From positions 496,001 through 560,000 of the forward strand of contig OZ025664.1 of NCBI GenBank assembly GCA_964019335.1: a DNA stretch of 64,000 nt, given 5' to 3'. This stretch comes from Diplonema japonicum (Eukaryota; Euglenozoa; Diplonemea; Diplonemida; Diplonemidae). Position numbers and translations under genes: made by a program. This document shows, one piece after another, positions 61,801 through 64,000 of the stretch (the first letter of the stretch is position 1; the number at the start of each line of letters is the position of its first letter). The notes beneath the pieces were generated by a model. That model was not told the origin of the DNA. It was given only the letters and a program-made list of their open reading frames with translations, and did not search any database.

Positions 61801-62980
61801 AAGGGCGCAGCGTTCGCAGCACGTACATTACGCGCCTGCTTGCATCGTGCAGCAGAGTCTGCGGGCAAACACTGCGAGGCGGAGGTCGGAAGCTGCCATC
61901 GAGAGTAAAAAGCGAGACGACGTTGCGAGCATTTCCCAGGAACACCTCATCTACTACGTTGTGACTTTGCAAAAGCTGTGGCGCGGATATGTTCGCAGGT
62001 CTGCATACAGGAACGCCAAGCTAACAGGAAGAGCACGACTACGCAAAGGGCAGGTGTGGAAGGCGTACAGCAGACGCCTAGACCATGCCGTAGCAACACA
62101 GCTACGCCCACACAAGACACAAACAGGTGCCAGGTTCAGCTCTCTAGTGGGTGCAACGCCCTGCAGGCGCCCTACATGGGTGAACACCACGGAAGAGGCC
62201 GTTGTCAGACAGCCCAGGTCTCTGTTTATTGCAGCGCGTAATAAAAAAATGCCGTATCTGCGACTGGTGGCCCGCTCTGAGGCAGTTCGTGTGATCGAAT
62301 CGTGGTACTGGGGGGTAAGGGACAAGGTGTTCGTGGCGTCTTGCCGGAGGGCGCATTTACATGTTGTTTACATAAAGACGCTGTGGAGGAAGGGCATCAG
62401 AAAAGTGCTGGACAGACACAAAAGGGCGGCAGTGCGGATACAAAGCGTGTGGAGACGGCGATGTGTGAAGGCAAAGCTCGAAATAAGAAGGTGTGAAGTG
62501 AGGCGAGAGTGGGTGCTGGAGTACGTCCTCCCGCAGCTGATGAAGTACGGGTCGGTCGACGCAGTAAGAAAGACAGGCCAGCTGGACATGAAGGAAGAAG
62601 CAGTGATCTATGCAGGGTACTCGGCCAGAATTATACAAACAGCAGTGAGAAGAATGCTGTGCAGGAAGATGGTGGAACGGCACAGAGAAGGGATCGGGAG
62701 CATGCTCGCTGACTATGAAGCGGCTGAGGAGAGGATCTGGGCCGCAACGATGGTTCAAAAGCTGTATCGAGGCCACGTAAGCAGGACGCAGCAGCGTGTC
62801 CAGGACACCGCCGCCCTCATCTTACAAGACTTTAGGAAGATTATCCTGGCAAAGATAAAGGCAACAGATCTCAGATGCATGCGGGCCGAACATATATTTG
62901 CAATGCAAGATTCTGAACTGAGCGAAGCAGCAGCGGTCATCCAGCAAGCATGGCGCAGTCACTCTAAATCTCAATGTTAA
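58886..62980 (+). CDS. TPR and multi-IQ calmodulin-binding protein
   Basis: 1364 residues from the ATG at 58886, one exon. Residues about 40-270 look like tetratricopeptide repeats (EDAKELIQQGKLVEAVGLMDK, LLNLASIHFKLNRIDEAM, AHVVLANLYWWKRRHDMAKE). From about residue 550 to the end there are at least fifteen IQ motifs, for example IQKNWRLRI, IQGLWKGFK, VQRVVRGMLGRK, IQRMWQGHVGR, IQAAFRAHLSRK, LQKLWRGYVRR and VQKLYRGHVSR. IQ motifs bind calmodulin or related EF-hand proteins, so this is probably a cytoskeletal or flagellar scaffold. There are no motor or kinase domains. Confidence 0.88.
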   Translation: MKKAALGGVKAPRPPTKQHVGSKGRNFRTNVAADYSAQEEDAKELIQQGKLVEAVGLMDKVLTAKVNRGGSSWGYAERLVVLCNKGACKGIKSNLDHEVSKRFLNKAESTLLTSEAFTGFHPLRICLLSSTLNNRAIYMYRCEADIAAAEELLFKAQETEGASLSPQTLLNLASIHFKLNRIDEAMLCVSQASGISRFYMEQPDLTSSVPAVFETQRAFKEEHCTFYAKAHVVLANLYWWKRRHDMAKEVIRTAASTAVSYLGASHPLSAWIQNEQVNLLNKDADMPPEVPLRLQEFNAHVSPSHLLPYALKAPLPDALTGKEERLKLPKIPNRQVSSSYSIPHDPHRFLRLRDIQQRSAILDRKFFMQQIPVLGKPNKNVEKSHTTPIAPRRPTHWIDDPVDCFARRLQTYNAGEQKRRKSTTQSVTPPMRPHPPMVPKEEAVQPERLSLSDDDWMLYEALRSQASEIVSRNRPESSDKTNKVHEELKRASSITQLSTIVSEYVEATNTTLLDRLYRVVTLYTTVCTIANKWLRCAREAIEARNMLQLTGALLIQKNWRLRIAGISARSTVAVKRTELQLLKCLRSAGTLQRQGRGYTSRLQVYNQKKEVDARRDAALKREHNRAEIAALLIQGLWKGFKVRAVISKWEEAVVVLQRTFRCFRLYVRLKHIATSRRKWRGMHQTMNKAAVVVGRSWTAYRRSKDAKLSLRERHDKLERYFIKKAEADAQQWRDDMARRRQLLALVMQVFARCKLSFLEHRRKVELRDMRTRSANKIAMAWYCKVAHDRVREARAASERVQRMLRRCEQLHECAIEVQRVVRGMLGRKKASHIRSTQNRKVEAVTHIQRMWQGHVGRAIYCRLHSELLERNYQYMQKATKHYNALVIQAAFRAHLSRKQVRLMKSVDTDIHRHAAVLQRFMRMVRARRLYIRLRAVQERDRQEMRMQETQLWACLAIQCCWRYFVARREREARAQRSQHVHYAPACIVQQSLRANTARRRSEAAIESKKRDDVASISQEHLIYYVVTLQKLWRGYVRRSAYRNAKLTGRARLRKGQVWKAYSRRLDHAVATQLRPHKTQTGARFSSLVGATPCRRPTWVNTTEEAVVRQPRSLFIAARNKKMPYLRLVARSEAVRVIESWYWGVRDKVFVASCRRAHLHVVYIKTLWRKGIRKVLDRHKRAAVRIQSVWRRRCVKAKLEIRRCEVRREWVLEYVLPQLMKYGSVDAVRKTGQLDMKEEAVIYAGYSARIIQTAVRRMLCRKMVERHREGIGSMLADYEAAEERIWAATMVQKLYRGHVSRTQQRVQDTAALILQDFRKIILAKIKATDLRCMRAEHIFAMQDSELSEAAAVIQQAWRSHSKSQC

Positions 62981-63389
62981 AAAAAGGAGGAGAAAAATTT
63001 TCCCCTAATTTAAATGTAAATGTAAAAAGAAGGGGAAGGAAAGAAAGAGGGGGGAAACATAAAAGAAAATTGTAGAAGATTTCTTTTTTGAAGAAGCTTA
63101 TTTCTTTTTTTTTTTTCTGTCTCTAAAGGACTCCCTGTCCTGTTTTTTGCTTCTTTTTTTTTTTTTTTTCCCTCCGGCACTTTTCGCCTTGTCCCCATTC
63201 CCCTTGTTTATGCAAAAAAAAGAAAAGGAGAAAATGACAAAAAAAATCATTCTGATTTTCCTTTCCTTTCTATTTCTTTTTTGATTTCTGGTCAGGTCGG
63301 CTTCGTACTACTATTCCTCCCCCCCCCCCCCCCCTATATTCGCTATGCAAAAAAATAAATAAAAGGGGAAGAGGAGGGGGTGGGGGGGG
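62981..63389. other. Spacer with pyrimidine tract
   Basis: A- and T-rich, including TTTCTGGTCAG ending near 63295, a C-run and a purine-rich leader before the ATG at 63390. Nothing else seen. Confidence 0.5.
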
Positions 63390-64000
63390 ATGGAAGGCAA
63401 ACGCCAGAGCCACATAGCAGAGCTCTGGCTCAACGAGCTAGACAGCAGAAGATTCAATGAGAGCCAGGAGTTGATCACAAGCTTGGGCGAGATGAAGCTT
63501 GGCGTAGACAAGGTTGCTGCAGAACTGAGAAAATCGAACATCGAAACAAGACGGAAAACAGGCATGGCGGTAGAAAAACTAGAAGAAAAAGCTTCTGAAA
63601 TACGCCTGGCCCTAGGCACGGAAAAGGTTCAGTTCCAAGACATCAAAGAGGTCTTCCGAGAGGCGGGGGTTACAGGGGCGGGGAAACAGATAGCCATCCT
63701 CATCGAGGTGGCACGAAACACACCCGACACCTTTCTAGGGATCCATATACTGGAGATCTCCTGGTCGTTATTAAACTCAAGCACCTCGATATCGTCCAGG
63801 GACACTGTCATCAACTACCACAGCACGCTGGCTGAGATGAAACTAAGCACGGAAACAGATGATCAAATAGACGATGTTGAGCATCACCTAAGAGAGGCAT
63901 CCCGAGCAAGTTATGCACAAGCGCAGAGGCTGAAGGGGCTCGGTAGAAGAGTACAGTCGCGGGAGTACGCAAATTCTGTAATACATTTTTTGGATTTGAT
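63390..64000 (+). CDS. Unknown helical protein, 5' part
   Basis: An open frame from the ATG at 63390 to the window edge (203 codons) with no stop. The product starts MEGKRQSHIAELWLNEL and is strongly helical: an N-terminal coiled coil to about residue 90, then helices with regularly spaced hydrophobics. The layout resembles N-termini of vesicle-tethering (COG/exocyst-like) subunits, but no family is claimed. The minus-strand frames here are shadows. Confidence 0.65.
   Translation, partial: MEGKRQSHIAELWLNELDSRRFNESQELITSLGEMKLGVDKVAAELRKSNIETRRKTGMAVEKLEEKASEIRLALGTEKVQFQDIKEVFREAGVTGAGKQIAILIEVARNTPDTFLGIHILEISWSLLNSSTSISSRDTVINYHSTLAEMKLSTETDDQIDDVEHHLREASRASYAQAQRLKGLGRRVQSREYANSVIHFLDL

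Overview
The window is nuclear DNA of a unicellular eukaryote. About 24 protein genes of 64 to 1761 codons are separated by spacers full of A, T, C and G homopolymers. At least 24 introns can be placed by reading-frame rescue; 23 are 32-68 nt and one putative one is 104 nt. Donors are mostly GTATG, and many introns are little more than a long A run ending in AG. Every host gene reads on the + strand; only one transposon copy is on the minus strand. Upstream of many start codons lies a pyrimidine-rich stretch ending in AG, usually followed by an A-rich leader. Together these suggest one-way polycistronic transcription with spliced-leader trans-splicing, as in Euglenozoa, but no spliced-leader RNA gene was seen and the species is not identified.

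Layout. 1-5392: C-terminal end of an ABCC-type ABC transporter, two small unknown proteins, a CAP-superfamily protein, a 64-residue protein and a tandem SAM-domain protein. 5770-11161: metabolic genes for a beta-carbonic anhydrase, a hybrid cluster protein with an organelle-type N-terminus, and an old-yellow-enzyme oxidoreductase with a C-terminal membrane tail. 11951-22847: a coiled-coil protein with a degenerate receiver-like domain, a four-exon unknown protein, an EF-hand/coiled-coil protein, a large unrecognised 1196-residue protein, and two tandem paralogous membrane proteins with an internal duplication. 23121-30943 is the mobile-element zone: a decayed Mutator-like element with subterminal repeats, a LYR-motif protein gene, two inverted arms of a repeated element flanking an F-box membrane-protein gene, and a piggyBac deletion derivative. 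31191-34743: a helical protein and an adenosine kinase with an RIIa-like N-terminus. 34744-37304 is a 2.5-kb homopolymer desert. 37305-51063: a 1761-residue repeat/coiled-coil protein, a six-exon coiled-coil protein, a small two-exon gene, a 1220-residue unknown protein and a ubiquitin-like/Pumilio protein. 52412-54568: a second piggyBac derivative and a small MULE-related MITE. 55775-64000: a LEA2/TMEM106-like membrane protein, a DEAD-box helicase, a TPR plus multi-IQ protein and the start of one more gene.

No operon-like functional grouping is evident apart from the three redox and carbonic-anhydrase genes. Several proteins (IQ-rich, EF-hand, coiled-coil, RIIa-like kinase) would suit a flagellum or cytoskeleton, which is inference. 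No tRNA, rRNA, known snRNA or CRISPR array was recognised. Homopolymer runs of 20 or more bases mean that run lengths, and any frame crossing them, may carry assembly error.
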